From assembly GCA_021802595.1 (NCBI GenBank), contig JAJZRT010000231.1:1-6361 (forward strand): a DNA stretch of 6,361 nt, written 5' to 3'. The translations under genes were made by a program, and so were the position numbers. The notes under the pieces are model-generated. The model had not been told where the DNA came from. It did not search any database and worked only from the letters and a program-made list of their open reading frames with translations. Shown piece after piece: positions 5,923 to 6,361 of the stretch. Source of the DNA: Pseudomonadota bacterium. Its GTDB lineage: Bacteria > Pseudomonadota > Gammaproteobacteria > Burkholderiales > Thiobacillaceae. Position 1 is the first letter of the stretch; each line of letters opens with the position of its first letter.

Positions 5923-5942
5923 GGCGTTTCCGATAGAGGGGG

Positions 5943-6361
5943 TCAGGTGCGGTATTCGGCGTTGATCTTCACGTAATCGTAGGAAAAATCGCAGGTCCAG
6001 ACCGTGGCGTTTGCGTCGCCGCGGCCCAGCGCAACGCGCACGGTGATCTCGGCTTCCTTCATGACGGCCGCGCCTTGCGCTTCGGTATAGCTCGCCGCGC
6101 GGCCGCCGTGTTCGGCGACCAGCACGTCGCCAAGCCAGACGCGGATTTTATTCACGTCGAGGTCCGTCACGCCTGCATAGCCGATCGCGGCGAGAATGCG
6201 GCCGAGGTTGGGATCGCTGGCGAAGAAGGCGGTCTTGACCAGCGGCGAGCGTGCGATGGCGTAGGCGATCTGCTTGCATTCGGCGCGGTCGCGGCCGCCT
6301 TCGACGGCAATCGTCATGAACTTGGTCGCGCCTTCGCCGTCGCGCGCCATGGCCTGCGCGA
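5943..6361 (-). CDS. argJ: ArgJ, bifunctional ornithine acetyltransferase / N-acetylglutamate synthase, C-terminal part
   Basis: The last 139 codons are present; the gene enters from the right edge. ArgJ moves the acetyl group from N-acetylornithine to glutamate, and in bifunctional forms also uses acetyl-CoA, in cyclic arginine biosynthesis in the cytosol. The visible part is in the beta chain: [17 protein letters not shown], then [20 protein letters not shown], and the C-terminal [18 protein letters not shown], which are well-conserved ArgJ segments. The autocleavage site with the catalytic Thr lies upstream of the window. The C-terminus is intact and ends in TGA at 5945-5943. Nothing resembling a terminator lies in the 20 bp before the NYN gene, so readthrough into the downstream genes is expected. 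Confidence 0.95.
   Translation of the reverse strand, partial: AQAMARDGEGATKFMTIAVEGGRDRAECKQIAYAIARSPLVKTAFFASDPNLGRILAAIGYAGVTDLDVNKIRVWLGDVLVAEHGGRAASYTEAQGAAVMKEAEITVRVALGRGDANATVWTCDFSYDYVKINAEYRT

Overview
The window is high-GC bacterial DNA and reads as a betaproteobacterial chromosome, probably a Thiobacillus-, Azoarcus- or Rhodocyclales-like organism. That placement is inference from GC content, codon use, and the presence at the two edges of the ArgJ C-terminus and of an AAA-type ATPase coupled to a MutT-like Nudix gene, which I recall as neighbours in many betaproteobacteria. No rRNA, tRNA or CRISPR array is visible.

Layout. Left end, minus strand (1-990): the first 52 codons of a MutT-family Nudix hydrolase, preceded by and overlapping (ATGA) a complete DUF815-type P-loop ATPase. 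A 143-bp divergent intergenic region follows (991-1133). Next comes a tightly spaced plus-strand run (1134-3336): an exported monohaem cytochrome c, a PAPS-dependent sulfotransferase, a cupin gene split by a 110-bp palindromic element, and a short remnant of what looks like an MBL-fold hydrolase. The two upstream genes look intact and the two downstream ones look broken. Right part, minus strand (3337-6361): argJ (C-terminal part only), a NYN-domain/LOTUS-like putative nuclease, a small FMN-binding split-barrel (PPOX-like) protein, and a 438-residue protein joining a PPOX-like domain, a GAF domain and a winged-helix-like tail. Gaps of 20 bp, 10 bp and a 4-bp overlap suggest these four are co-transcribed from argJ downward.

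How the parts relate. ArgJ is housekeeping arginine biosynthesis; the ATPase and MutT are also housekeeping-like. The 4.9 kb between argJ and the ATPase holds accessory genes on both strands. The PPOX / PPOX-GAF pair looks like a two-gene flavin- or redox-linked sensory unit of unknown role. The cytochrome c / sulfotransferase pair has no obvious shared pathway and could be the surviving part of a decaying operon.

The best-supported unusual observation is the palindromic, MITE-like insertion at 2683-2792 in the cupin gene. Removing it with one copy of its TTAT target duplication restores a continuous 147-residue cupin with a perfect first metal-binding motif. The insertion adds 114 bp, a multiple of three, so the reading frame is kept and the gene is closed only by one in-frame TGA inside the element.
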